Positions 1 to 11,370 of a stretch of 64,000 bases of DNA are shown in pieces (within the stretch, counting starts at the first letter, position 1; every line of letters begins with the position of its first letter). A program made the position numbers and the translations under genes. The DNA is from Homarus americanus (taxonomy: Eukaryota > Arthropoda > Malacostraca > Decapoda > Nephropidae). The notes beneath the pieces are model-generated. The model searched no databases. It was not told where the DNA came from and saw only the letters and a program-made list of their open reading frames with translations. The stretch lies in the NCBI RefSeq assembly GCF_018991925.1, contig NW_024756463.1:251001-315000 (forward strand). Direction: 5' to 3'.

Positions 1-1045
1 AAAAGTAGGAAAAGTAACTAAAAATAGCAAAATAATGTAGGAAAGTAGAAATATGAAAAAAAAATAGTAGGCAAAGCATGGCAAAAAGAAAGCAGATTGC
101 CGGGAGCCTTCGTATCAACGGTACAACGAAAATGTAGTCGGTGTTCGAAATAACACGATTAAGAAATTACATTCACTCCAGCAAAATTTCTTATTGAATC
201 ACTAGTCACAATGTCATCTCTAATAATCAGGATAACTAAAATTTTGCTTAAGATCAGCAATACAACTGACACAACATACAGTATGTTATGATGACTTACG
301 CTATCCCGAGAAGTCTTAATTATTGTCACATGTAATGACACGTTAATATCTAACTAGCTTACCTGCTGCTCCTTGTTACCTCACATACTGTAGATTCACC
401 TTACATCAAAACGCACAACTGGTTCATTTTGAGGGCCAATATATTTGTTTAATATGCTTTTATATAAAGTAAAGATATTGATAGTGATCATGTAGTGTTG
501 CCAGTCATCTGTAAAACACACGCCCAGCAGGAAGGCTTACCAAGGACACGGATAGTATTTTTATCTAATCAAGTCTTACGATAACAATTTATTGAGTAAC
601 TAATGTATACGTTACAAAAGCCCGCTGTCTTGCACAACTCTCAACTACATACCATAAACGTACTAATAATAACAGAAACAAAACTTACGTTGCCTTTTTG
701 AAGATTGTGTTTACTTAATTGGCACACTTAGTGTGTTGCTACGCGTGAGTGATGTCAAGAGGCGACCACTGGCTCAAGGTGGCTAGCTGCCTGGGGAGTG
801 TTAACCCTCACTACATTTCAACACAGCACTGTCTTGTGCAACTCCCCCCCCCCCCCCCTCCTCCTCCTCCTTCATTCTTAGCCACCAGGATGTCATTAAC
901 TTGCGCGAGGACACTCATGAATTCTGTAGTTGTATTCAGTTTCGTCGAATAAATCATCTTGTTGGCAGTTGTAGTACTACCATGGTGGGTCGGCGCTGTA
1001 GTGAGGGAGGCACAACGCCCCTCTGGTATGTGTCCTATAAAACAA
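1..1045. other. No gene recognised
   Basis: AT-rich sequence with only short chance frames. A C-homopolymer followed by TCC repeats lies near 843-870. I see no exon with family similarity, no RNA gene and no repeat with defined ends. Confidence 0.5.
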
Positions 1046-1364
1046 CGGTCCGACTAATTACCCAAATGTAGCCGCAATGAAGTCAAATAATGGTCCTACA
1101 TGAATAAAGCGGACTGCCAATCACTTCTCGACTAGTATTTGGTGTCAAAAAGTCACAAAAAATTGGAAAACTTAATTTAAACTGAATTAATAGATCGCGT
1201 GCTTGTACCGATGGAGTGAGTAATTACCCAAATGAACCCAAATGTAGTCGCAATGAAGTCAAATGATGGTCCTACAAGCGTAAATCGGGCTGTGAATCAC
1301 TTCTCGATTATTATTTGGTGTCATAAAGTCACATTTGGGTACATTTGGGAAATTAGTCGGACCC
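1046..1364. mobile_element. Mutator-like foldback MITE, copy 1
   Basis: Terminal inverted repeats start with GGTCCGACTAATTACCC and end with its complement (AATTAGTCGGACC). The flanks look like a 9-bp target duplication: CTATAACAA follows the element, and CTATAAAACAA (2-nt difference) precedes it. Each arm carries the same subrepeat (Cys-free, non-coding; TCACTTCTCGA...TATTTGGTGTCA), so the element is largely two inverted or duplicated arms. The same family recurs at 6841, 7397-7806 and 55353-55815. No transposase is encoded. Confidence 0.7.
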
Positions 1365-2678
1365 CTATAACAATACGCATATTTATTTTTCTACTTTCTT
1401 CTGCATCAGCCAAGGCTATGTTTATCTCAACACTCCTTGTTGATTCTTAATTACTTAATGACGCTGTGTTGACGACTTTTAATATAATAATAATTATGTA
1501 AGAGTTGAGACACAAGTGGTTGGAACCTTGACACAAATACTGTACAGTATCAGGCCAAGGGTGACACACACACAGACTGACACCACCCACCAGATATGTG
1601 TACTCGCTCCAAAAAAGTATCTTTACAATTTTGTTGGAGATATGACACGAGGGACGAAGGATTTTGACAAGGCAACAGGAGTCGCGGTGTTCATTTTGAA
1701 AGTCATCTACAGTACATCAGAGTCGGGTGCTAAGTGTATGGAATCCACAGAGAGGGTGTGCTGCAGCACTTGTCATAATACATTATACTACAAGTCAATA
1801 GTACACCAGTACTCAAGTGTGACTCCCTATCAATGCAGGTTTTCTCCTGCTACTCCGATTTCTTCCTTGTTAACACTGAACCCATGAAGCACAAAGTCAT
1901 CAGGAACAACGGGGCTAATAAACTGGCCACCAATAAAAAAAAAATATTTATAATAAGAAACTACTCGGACTCACACAGCATTAAGGAGGTCTTGTAGTCC
2001 CTCCCAGACACAGCTGCACCTGTGTGGCAGTGTTACGCCAGAGTCCGAGGTCTACATCGACTATGGTTTACTATTGTACGTGATATGGCTACTCGGGTCC
2101 ATCTCGTTATTTTCTCTAAGGGCAGCGTGGGAAGGTATCCACAGGAAGGTGGTGTCAAGGTTGGATGAAGAGTCGTTGTTGGTTACAGAGAGTGATGAAA
2201 CAATCAAGCTTAGCAGGTAGTAGGCAGCTACCAAACAGGGAGGTACTACCGCCTGGGAAGATATTGGAAGCATAATGTAATGTCTAATGGTAGACCCTGC
2301 TGCCATATGGCATCACAAAAATTGTGACCTAGTCCCAGGTTGCTCATCTGACTTTCTGCCTCATTTACACACAATTGCAGGGTCTCATTTGTTTCTCTTG
2401 CTATTAACAAAACATACAGTACATATATTGTTTCTCACTTTTGATCTTTTTTCATTTTTTTCTTTCTTTAATATTATTATTATTAGTGTTATTATTATCA
2501 TTATTAATTTATTATTTTATTTTAAATTTTTGTATCTTTTATTATAAATTTAATTTACTATGAATTATTATTATTATTATTATTATTATTTGTATTATTA
2601 TCATCATTATTATTATTATTATTAAATTTTCGCCCCCCAGGCCCCGATGTGGGTCAGTGACCTGTGCCCGGGTGGGCT
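1365..2678. other. No gene recognised; ATT-rich tract at 2470-2632
   Basis: A 123-codon frame at 1516-1887 has no recognisable domain and unremarkable codon use, so I do not call it. From about 2470 to 2632 the sequence becomes an imperfect ATT/TTA trinucleotide tract that ends just before a solo LTR. Confidence 0.5.
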
Positions 2679-3111
2679 TGTAGTGGTTACTCTCCACTAC
2701 AACAGCCTAGCCGTGTCCCATAGCAACGGAGTTCTGCCAAGCGTAGTCGTCTAGAGTTGCGCAAGTTTCTCTGGCCAATCTAGACATGGGGGAGGGGGGG
2801 GGGTGTCGACACCGACAACTTACTTCCGTTTCACGTCCGCTGGACGTGTATATAAGCCCCTATTCTCGCCGTGTGGGAATTCAACTTGGAGGCCAGCGAC
2901 ACGCAACACCTCTTATAACGAAGCTCCTGCACAGCTACTCCCTTCAACACACTACTCACCCAACGTGTCTTCTGAGGAAGTTTCTCACCTCACGGCATCT
3001 CCCTAGCACTGCACTGTACTTACAATATATAAAGAAAACGCAATTGTGAGTTTTTCTCCTACCTCGTCCTGAGTCTGGGATATCTTCTGGCCACACATCC
3101 AGTACGCAACA
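2679..3111 (+). mobile_element. Solo LTR, copy A (TGTAGT...ACA family)
   Basis: This begins TGTAGTGG and ends ACA, flanked by GGCT at 2675-2678 and 3112-3115, a perfect 4-bp target duplication. A TATA box (TATATAAG) is at 2849-2856. Downstream blocks (AGCAACACCTC-like, CGAAGCTCCTGCAC, ACACTACTCACC, TCCTGAGT) are shared in order with the elements at 6035-6661 and 8761-9194. No internal gag/pol sequence is attached, so it is a solo LTR left by recombination. Orientation is set by the TATA box. The superfamily cannot be told from the LTR alone. Confidence 0.75.
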
Positions 3112-3310
3112 GGCTAGTCCCCATTAAAAAAAATGGCGTCAGTGAAGGAGGGAAGTGCAACTTGGGAGTTTGTGAGGGCGAGGCAACGACAGGAGTGGTC
3201 TAGCCTCTAGAGCCAGAACGCACAGATTAGAAGTTTTTTTTTCCATACCAGAAACAAAACGAAAGATATTTACTGATGGCCGTCTGAAGGATGGAAACAA
3301 CCTACTGTAG

Positions 3311-3350
3311 TGTAGTGGATTCCTCCCCTACAAACGCCGTTTGTCGCTGA
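3311..3350 (+). mobile_element. 5' fragment of the same LTR family
   Basis: About 40 bp starting TGTAGTGGATTCCTCCCCTA match the first 40 bp of the LTR at 8761, then similarity stops at 3351. It is a truncated piece with no visible target duplication. Confidence 0.5.
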
Positions 3351-4260
3351 CGAGCCTGGGATTAACAACTGCGACAGGACAGGAAACAAAGCAAAGTTTT
3401 GGACGGTTGGTTATCTTACAGGGTATTAAATTCATTTGTCCAGAAACATTCTTAATGGCCAAATGGTATTTAATGGCATATGGTAAATCAAAGCTTAACA
3501 TACGTCAACAAAATATAAATAAACCAGTATACCCAACAGTAACAAACCGTAAGCCCTGTGGTGGCAACTGCCGTTTACCCCCCCCCCCTCCCTCCTGCCT
3601 GCCTGCCTGAACGCAGGAGGTTTCAGGTCCAGCATATCCTGAATTGTTTTAAGAGCAAGGTTCAAAGTTGACATGAAATTGATATTTTAAGGCAATTTAA
3701 CCCATAAACACATTTTAGACGTCTTCACACACATACATACACACACACACACACACTTAGTACTTAATCTTCCTCTTAACACTGAAGTAAACCAGTTTCA
3801 AGCTACGACTCACAATTATGGGATTAGTCTGGTATTTACTTTCTGAATCTTTTTAATGACAAACAGACACCGACAACCTAGAGCACTGACCACACTAGTG
3901 AACACATAACCCAACGCTCTCTTAAATGGGGACACAGATGCGGGTACGGGTATAAATAAACATTACACTCCGGTCACAGCTACACACAACGTACTCTTTT
4001 TTTTTTTATTTACAGTCTCCACAATTTATCAACTGTTCAGTCGGTTGTCTGTCATTTTGTTATGACCTTTATTACCCAGTGTTAGTACAGGAGAAAATCG
4101 GAGTACTCGGAAGAAACCTGCTGCAAAGTTTGGTAGTGTCACGGTACAACACCATCCCCACGTCTGCAGTGAGAGATATGCGCGTTACCACTGCAGTATA
4201 CCACCAACACCTCTTCTAAAACTTTAAATAGATAAGTGAGCTAAATACAGCATGAACCAG

Positions 4261-4295
<35 letters not shown>

Positions 4296-5289
4296 AGTGA
4301 GTGGCGCCTGTGTTGACAAGGAAGCAACCCTGATTATATTGTAATCTGATGCTGCTCACACTGTAAAAACATCATTCTCTGGGACAGGAAAAGTGGAGTG
4401 TATACATGGCCAAGTACAGAGGACAGTACAAAAGGCCGAGAGTACACAAATCACAATCTAGTCTAGACTGTGACTGCCTTACTGTTCGCCTGTCATCAAG
4501 ATACCTACGAAATGCATTAGGTATTGAACTCCAGTAACTTAACCACCGAACCAACTTTGAGGAACAAGTTTTGAAGGCGGCTAGAAATAATACGCATCAT
4601 AAGGAGGCAAACCTCACTTTAAAAGTATTTAAACTACACATAAATACATTGTCTGGTTGGATTATACTAAACGACAAAAGACAAAAAATTTCTTTACATT
4701 GATAATGTGGTTTCTGGGTGAGTTGTGGGAAGCTGTACACCAAGTGGTACAGTACAGCGTGGCAGGTGCGGGACAGCTGGCACTCTTGATTGTTAAAGAG
4801 GCTGGGCTTCTCGCCAGGAGGGAGGGCTCACGTGAGGCACAGATGAAATAATGGGGGTCATGTCCAGAGACTGACGACTTGAAAAGCGTTCTCAGGAGAC
4901 AGGGTCATTCTTGCACAAAACGGCTGGGAGGAGGATACCTAATGCTCTCGGCGCCGTTAAACAAGAAAAATCTGTTTCTATAAAATTTAGTTTCCCAGGA
5001 AGCCTAGCCAGAGAAAACATAAACCCTCGAACCGATTAGTGATGAAGAGTATAAAAGTTTAAAAGTAAAAGTAACTCAGTGCGAGGTTTAGTCCCACAAA
5101 CAACCGGGATGACGTCATTTCCCGGGAGGCCACCAGTGCGGGTCACATCCAACAGAACAAGCCCTCGTGACTGACTATAGTTAATAAATAACAATACACA
5201 AGAGTTGAAAGAGATATACTCGATACAACTTGGTGAAATAAATTGCTCATTGAGTCATAGCTCCTAGAATGTAATCCTTCGTGCCACTT
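3351..5289. other. No gene recognised; (AC)n and (GT)n microsatellites
   Basis: Simple repeats are an (AC)n tract near 3727-3757 and a (GT)n tract at 4262-4294. The short frames at 4372-4554 and 4657-4851 show no family resemblance. I see nothing else supportable. Confidence 0.45.
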
Positions 5290-6744
5290 TACACTTCATC
5301 CTCTTGGCTAAGGCTGACACAAAGATTTTTAGGAAAATAGAACGAGATGAGGATTGTGACATGCTGCAGGAGGACCTGGATGGGATCAGGGGATGGACTG
5401 AGAAGTGGATGCTGAACTTTCACCCAGAAAAAAGTAAATACATGAGGATAGGAAGAACAAAAGTTGCTGACCATGGATATCACATGTACACCACGATCAA
5501 GAAGACCACTGTAGAAAAGGATATAGAGGTAGTCATCGATGATAAGCTGACGTGTTCTGACCATCTAGCTGAGAAAATCAACAAGGCTAATAAAATAGTG
5601 GGCATTATTAGAAGAACTTTTGTTCATCTGGATGCACCTATATTCAAGGCTCTGTACACTGCTCTGGTTAAGCCACACCTTGAGTATGCTAATCAAGTTT
5701 GGTGCCCATATCTCATTGAGGATATTGAAGCAGTAGAGAATGTACAGAGGAGGGCTACCAAATTAGTACCACAGATCAAGGATTTATCTTATGAGGAAAG
5801 ACTAAGGAAATTACAGTTACCGACACAAGCTTACAGAAAATCTCGTGGGGACCAAGTGGAAACATACAAGATAGTGTGTGGCATATATGACCAGGCATGT
5901 ACAGCAGGAATGTTCCAGATGAGGGAGGCTGACACTACCCGGGGGAACTCAAAGAAGATCTACAAAACAAGAGCGAGGCTAAATCTCAGAAGACACTCGT
6001 TCACGAGTAGGGTTGTCAACAACTGGAATGGGTTTGTAGTGGACGTCTCCCCTACAAACTGCGTATCGCATTCCAATGTGCCGCCTCCCCTAGCAACCAA
6101 GCGAGAGCTGTCCCCAGATGTTACCGTATCTTAGCAACGGAACTATTCACCGGCTACTTCTCGGGTTTTCCCACATGACTCATAGCGGCTGCTGCGGGGT
6201 ATATAAGCTCTGTCTCTCCATTGAGAATGAGTCTGACCAATCTTCTTGAACAAGCAACACCTCCTCCTCTGCCGCTGCCTGGCGACCCTCGCATCTCCTC
6301 CGCCTGCCTGGCGGTCCTCGCTCCCGCCAGCGAGCATGTCCTTCTCTGAGCTTCCTCACCAACCAACTCTCATTCTGCCCATTTTCCTGAACATGCAACA
6401 TCTCCTCCACCAAGCTCCACGCTGTTAACATTTCATTCAACCAAGAGGCCAGCAACAGGCAACATCTCTAACGAAGCTCCTGCACATCTACCTCCTTCAA
6501 CACGCTACTCACCGCACGTCTCTACCAAGCAGCCCCTCACCACACAGCACCTCCAGCACCAGACTGTCTATCATATAACTTATATATTATACAAGAAAAC
6601 CACATTAGAGTTTCCTTCCATCCTGAGTGCTAGACAACATTAATATCTCGATACCCCTACAGGTTACCTGAGTGGGTAGTGAATGTGGAGACGGTGGAAA
6701 AGTTTGAAACAAAATTAGATAAATACTGGAAAAATCAACAATAA
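5290..6744 (+). mobile_element. 5'-truncated CR1/Jockey-like LINE, split by a solo LTR
   Basis: This codes for the last third of a non-LTR reverse transcriptase. It begins within the catalytic box (ADTKIFRKI, normally ADDTKLF, so an Asp is lost). It then reads LNFHPEKSKYMRIG, INKANKIVGIIRRTF, LVKPHLEYANQVWCP, VENVQRRATKLVP and VVNNWN. The frame is broken after NWNG at 6034 by an LTR. It resumes at 6662 with LPEWVVNVETVEKFETKLD and stops at 6742-6744. Removing the 627-bp insert and one GGTT copy restores the reading frame exactly, so the LINE was already there when the LTR element landed. The RT fingers, palm motif A and the endonuclease are missing. It is dead. Confidence 0.85.
6035..6661 (+). 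mobile_element. Solo LTR, copy B, nested in a LINE
   Basis: This begins TGTAGTGGACG and ends CCCCTACA, so the termini are short inverted repeats (TGTAG/CTACA). The target duplication GGTT is at 6031-6034 and 6662-6665. The TATA box TATATAAG is at 6200-6207. It is longer than copies A and C (627 against about 433 bp) because of an internal segment around 6240-6450. It sits inside the coding sequence of the LINE at 5290-6744, which dates it as the younger of the two. Confidence 0.85.
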
Positions 6745-6840
6745 GTATATAATTATAGGGCACAAATATCCGCCACACACAGCCACCGTCTGAGTAGAGA
6801 AGAGGCTATTGAGCTGGAGTCAGGCGTGAGCCTCCTCCAG

Positions 6841-6998
6841 GGGTCCGACTAATTACCCAAATGTAGCCGGAATGAAGTCAAATAATGGTCCTAGATGAAT
6901 AAATCGGACTGCCAATCACTTCTCGACGAGTATTTGGTGTCAGAAAGTCACAAAAACTTGGAAAACTTACTTTAATCTGAGTTAATAGATCGCGTGCA
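6841..6998 (+). mobile_element. Mutator-like foldback MITE, half copy
   Basis: One arm only: GGGTCCGACTAATTACCC through the conserved block ending near GATCGCGTGCA. The opposite terminal repeat is absent, so this is a truncated copy. Confidence 0.6.
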
Positions 6999-7019
6999 AG
7001 ACCAGAAACAATCCCGGAT

Positions 7020-8060
7020 AACGACACTACACAAGTGGTGGGACACGCTTTACTCACGCTTCAGCCACATAAATGTAAGGTGATGACTAGTGGCAGGACG
7101 GAAGAAAGAAATTGTGGAACAACATATTACTTGATAAACGAAAATGAGCAACCAATTAAAGATTAAAAAGAAGGAGAAGGAATTAGGCGTGGTGAATGAA
7201 AGAACATTGGTGTAACAAAAGATAACACGAGAAAGTTTATACTGTATGGCAAACCAAATGATGCGCCTGCTCAAGCAATTATTCATCTATTAACAGAAAA
7301 CTTAAGACGGTTGTGCAAGACCCTGAGATGGCCACATTAAGAGTACGCTGATGCATTATGTTGCCCTCACAAGTTGAAAGACAATCATGTAACTGAGGGT
7401 CCGACTAATTACCCAAATGTACCCAAATGTAGCCGCATAATGGTACTACATGAATAAATCGGACTGCCAATCACTTCTCGACTAGTATTTGATGTCACAA
7501 AAAAAAAATTGGAAAACTTAATTTAATCTGAGTTAATAGATCGCGTGCATGTACCTAACCTAACCCCACCTCGACTAGTATTTGGTGTCACGAAGTCACA
7601 AAAAATTGGTAAACTTAATTTAATCTGAGTTAATAGATCGAGTGCATGTACCTAACCTAACCCAACTCAGTTTAAATTAAGTTTTCCAATTTTTTGCGAC
7701 TTTGTGACACCAAATATGAGTCGAGAGGTGGTTGGCAGTCAGATTTATTCATGTAGGACCATTATTTGACTTCATTGTGGCTACATTTGGGTAATTAGTC
7801 GGACCGTGTAACTGATGTTCAGGGGAGGCCAACGCAACTGATGCTTGAGCTGAAACACTTGACACATGAAGATCGTCTGAGGAGGAGACACACTGGGGGA
7901 AGGGGGGGGACTGAGATCCTCAGAACTAAGGAAGTGATATTTAATGAAGAGTTTGCCCACCATAGACACCATTTACTAAAACCAGATGTTAGAGACTTGC
8001 CTTCACGCTATAAGCTGACTCATCACACCTTCGCTTGAGGACTACTGACATTAGTTTGAA
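7020..8060 (+). mobile_element. LINE reverse-transcriptase remnant split by a foldback MITE
   Basis: Decayed CR1/Jockey-like coding sequence in broken frames. Before the insert it reads PHKCKVMTSGRTEE and, near 7185, KEKELGVV, then a degraded equivalent of the usual PHLEYA box near 7340. After the insert it reads QLMLELKHLTHEDRLRR, equivalent to the usual ATKLVPELKHLTYEDRLRRL. The join of the two halves across 7397-7806, minus one 9-bp duplication, is continuous. It has several in-frame stops and is non-functional. Confidence 0.65.
7397..7806. mobile_element. Mutator-like foldback MITE, copy 3 (intact)
   Basis: This is a 410-bp near-palindrome: GGGTCCGACTAATTACCC at the left, GGGTAATTAGTCGGACCG at the right. 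It is flanked by a perfect 9-bp duplication TGTAACTGA at 7388-7396 and 7807-7815. Nine-bp duplications are typical of Mutator-like elements. The centre holds two CCTAACCTAACCC tracts, arthropod telomere-like sequence. The arms are imperfectly duplicated inside. It is non-coding and was inserted into the LINE at 7020-8060. Confidence 0.8.
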
Positions 8061-8089
8061 CCAGTGTTGTATATACTGTATATATTAGG

Positions 8090-8341
8090 CTCAAAGAACG
8101 TATTTGCTGACTGAGCGAAAATAAACGACCACAAGGCATTGTGTATACAGAAAAATAACCAGGAAGTTAGATTTCACTATAGGTTAGGTTAGGTTAGAGG
8201 AATTTCTAGACCGTCCAGAAAGCATTGCGGCTATTGGGAAAAAATCCAGGACGCAAAATTCAGTTTTCTGGTTGTTTTGTTGTGTCCACACTACGTGGTT
8301 GGTTTTATTCGCTCAGTGAATGAATTCGTTTTCTGACCCTA
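8090..8341. mobile_element. Foldback/MITE-like inverted repeat
   Basis: Arms of about 45-50 bp: GGCTCAAAGAACGTATTTGC then ACTGAGCGAAAATAAACGACC on the left, and the degenerate complement (GGTTTTATTCGCTCAGT, GAATTCGTTTTCTGACCC) on the right. The spacer is about 150 bp and includes TAGGTTAGGTTAGG. It has no coding capacity. Confidence 0.55.
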
Positions 8342-8760
8342 ACATATACAGTATAATGCCGAGTTACTTGATTTACATACATATATACACACACACACAC
8401 ATGTAGACGTAGGTATTTACTTGCGTAAACAGGATTGTCTCGGGCCTAAGGTACTGCCTCAAAGGGTAGAGCAAGGCTGCTCTTGTACACTAACAAACAC
8501 ATAATATCTCAGTCTCTTCTGTTGACCAGTTGGCGTAGAGAGGACGGGTCCGATGGGTGAGCACATGGCCAGTTAGTGTCGCTGGTTGGGGGAAAACACA
8601 CTACTACACCCATGTCAAGAAAATTTTACAGAAATAAGGGAATCACTGAGTTTAAAAGCTCTCTAACTAGAAACAAGTCTTAACATTTTAACACTATACA
8701 GTCGAAAAAATTTCAAGTTATAACGTGATGCTTTCTACTGGTCTGCATGTTAGGCACTGT

Positions 8761-9194
8761 TGTAGTAGATTCCTCCCCTACAAGCGCCGTTTGTCGCTGA
8801 GTAACCGAACCTTCTCGAATTCCCCAGCCTACGCCTCCAGCGCCGCCTGACGGAGCGGGGGTCAACTATCAACCCACGCCTACCCTCGCCTTATAAGACC
8901 TGACACCTCTGTGACCACCCTCTTTTTCTACCCACGGCCACCAGCAAGCAACACCTCCTCCGCGCCAGCCTGGAGGCTCCCGCTCCCGCCGTCGACCTTG
9001 GCGTCCCTCAAGCTGCGTGTCCTCCTCTGGGCACCCTCACCAACCAGCTCTCTCTACTCAACGCTTGTTACCATGCTGCCTACCCAGCAACAAGCTGCAT
9101 TGTACATCCAATACAATATGTATACAGTGAGCACATTGTGAGTTTCCTTTCTCCATCCCATCCTGAGTGCAAACCAATATACCATAACCCCACA
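8761..9194 (+). mobile_element. Solo LTR, copy C
   Basis: This begins TGTAGTAGATTCC and ends CCCCACA, flanked by CTGT at 8757-8760 and 9195-9198. It shares block order with copies A and B, including CAGCAAGCAACACCTCCTCC and the TCCTGAGTGC block near the 3' end. The TATA-like sequence is CTTATAAGACC near 8890. A short frame at 8911-9141 is LTR sequence and not a gene. Confidence 0.8.
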
Positions 9195-9443
9195 CTGTCT
9201 TATCCACCCGTTAAAGCTGTCACGTCACATCAGACCACCTGTGGGACATAAACTGTATGGAGGAGGTGGCCCCGGGCACTACTACCGCTTCACTTTAAGG
9301 TTCTTTATACCTAGTAGGTGGCGGCGACCTACAGTACATGTTGACAAATTGGTCGAGTCATCTTGATTTTGAACGTAATACACAGGCAAGCCTTATTATA
9401 AACAGACCCTCGCTATTGTTGAGAGAGAGGGGCTACTCGGCAT

Positions 9444-10271
9444 CAGGGCTCCCACAAAGAAATACCTTCAATTCCCCAAACTAACGTAAAAATTTTCCGA
9501 GAATGAATAAGATTTCCCGAAAATAAAAATCTTAATTTAATTATTATTATGCAGCAGTAAATTAGTAAATTACTTGTAATGGAGAACCAGGGCCGGATTC
9601 AGGAGTGGGCAAAGTGGGCAGCTGCCCAGGGGCCTCCACATATTACAATATTTTATTTATTTGTTTATTCATTTGGATTATTTTTATTTCATTCTTTAAA
9701 ATTCATGGGAATTTGTACACTATCAATAAATATACAGTTAATTAAAAATTTCTCAATGTTCTAATTTCCTCAATATAACTGTGTATGGCTTCAAAATTCT
9801 CCAAAGAAGTGTTCAAATTTCAAAAATTTCCCGGGGGGCTTACAGCGCCCCCCGGAACTCCCAGATGTTTAGGTTCGCTTCACTCGCCAGCCCACCCTCT
9901 TGGGTAGTTATAATGAGGGGGGCCCCCACAAAGATGCTGCCCATGGGCCTCCACAGGTCTAAATCCGGCACTGTGGAGAACTGTATTGTTTTAGAAAAAA
10001 AATGGCTCACATTAAGTCAAACCTTTATAATGAAAAATACATTATTTTGTAATAAGTATTTAATTCACTAACCACTGCTAAACTTAATGGTACAGGTATT
10101 GTAGTCTTTGGAAAAAATCCCCCATCGACACTCCGTTGAAATCAGCATATTCCTTTTCATAATAAAAAAAATTCCCGCAATTTCCCAAAAAATTTCCATT
10201 TCCCTAGAATTTTCCCTAAATCCACTCAAGTTTCCCGAACTACGAAATTTTCTCCAAAAGTGGGAGCCCTG
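9444..10271. mobile_element. hAT-type MITE (outer), carrying a nested MITE
   Basis: The terminal repeats are CAGGGCTCCCAC and GTGGGAGCCCTG. The 8-bp flanks CTCGGCAT (9436-9443) and CTCAGCAT (10272-10279) match at 7 of 8 positions, as expected for an aged hAT target duplication. The interior is AT-rich with many TTTCCCGAA-like words and no transposase. A second hAT MITE at 9588-9973 sits inside it. Confidence 0.75.
9588..9973. mobile_element. hAT-type MITE (inner, nested)
   Basis: The element runs from CAGGGCCGGATT to AATCCGGCACTG with a perfect 8-bp duplication TGGAGAAC at 9580-9587 and 9974-9981. At 386 bp and without a transposase it is non-autonomous. Its CAGGGCCGG terminus resembles that of the 2.7-kb hAT element at 56164-58885, which may be a relative that could have mobilised it (inference). 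Confidence 0.8.
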
Positions 10272-10279
10272 CTCAGCAT

Positions 10280-11370
10280 CCTACACACTTCCTTGGCTCA
10301 CCTGTGTACAGTATGCTGGGGGGGAGAGGGGGTGGGTCACAGCAGGTCTTTACACTCAATACCACAACACAATCTTTAACAGACTTCAAACAACCACCAG
10401 CGTGTGGCTAAACAACAAAGTAAGCTGATACAAATGGACCCACCAGAGCTCAGGAAATTGGACAGACCAGCATCCTGTCATCATAAAATTAAAAGATGAC
10501 GAGGTGGATCCCGCCACGAGGTCACTGGGATCTGACCTTCAAGTAATAAACATCACCAGGCAGCAGCAGTAATCAGGTCTTCTACCTACTCCTGGTCACT
10601 CTCCACACTGCTTACACTTCACATTCTGTGTTACAAGCTTAGAAAATATAGTGTTGGAATATTTATTGGTGTTTCTGTATCCTTTGAGTCCGACACACAC
10701 ACATTCTTTGCAATGTAGGATATCGTAAGAAAAAACGTGGTAACACGGGAACACTGCATGAGTTACGCAAGTACGGGGTATGTGTCACTCAAGAATAATC
10801 TGCATTCTCATTAAAAAGGAAATGTGTATCGTCCATGTGTGGCAGGTGGCCTGGAGGGCTGTCGGGTACCTTACACCACTAGACTGGACACATACTTAAA
10901 TAAACCGAGTAAATTGTATATGGGTAAGTCAGTGATCACTGTGGGACTGAGATGTACCTATACAAACAATGTTGGGTCACCTGTCTTGCTAGGCCCCTGT
11001 CATGCTGGGACAACTGCCTCACATACCTTTTACATCCAGAAAAGCAGTCACTCATTCTTTTAAATTTTATTCTCGCAAAATCTTTTAAAATGGATAGTGA
11101 TAAGATAAGAGTCAAGACATGATCACTTATAATACTTATGTAATTTTAATTATACCAATGACTGAACAAAAGCAGTGGTGAAGATGTGTTAACCCTATCA
11201 GGCAGTCAAGAGACCCTCATGTCATCATGTGCTGTGGGCATTAGCACTATTCTTTACAAGCTCTTATGATTTATATTACAACTACATAACATCCAAAGGT
11301 GGTACTGTAGCGTGAGGTCTGCAAAGATATCTTTAGTCTAACGTAACATAACAATGTAACGTAACCTAAC
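10280..11370. other. No gene recognised
   Basis: Unique-looking AT-rich DNA. The short frames at 10108-10428 and 10824-11063 have no family resemblance. A short ACGTAACCTAACCTA tract occurs near 11355. Confidence 0.4.

Noticed and set aside
1516..1887. 123-codon frame
   Set aside because: No domain, no splice or poly(A) context, and composition like the surroundings.
6143..6455. Minus-strand Arg-rich frames of 64-91 codons
   Set aside because: They lie wholly inside the solo LTR and have no family resemblance.
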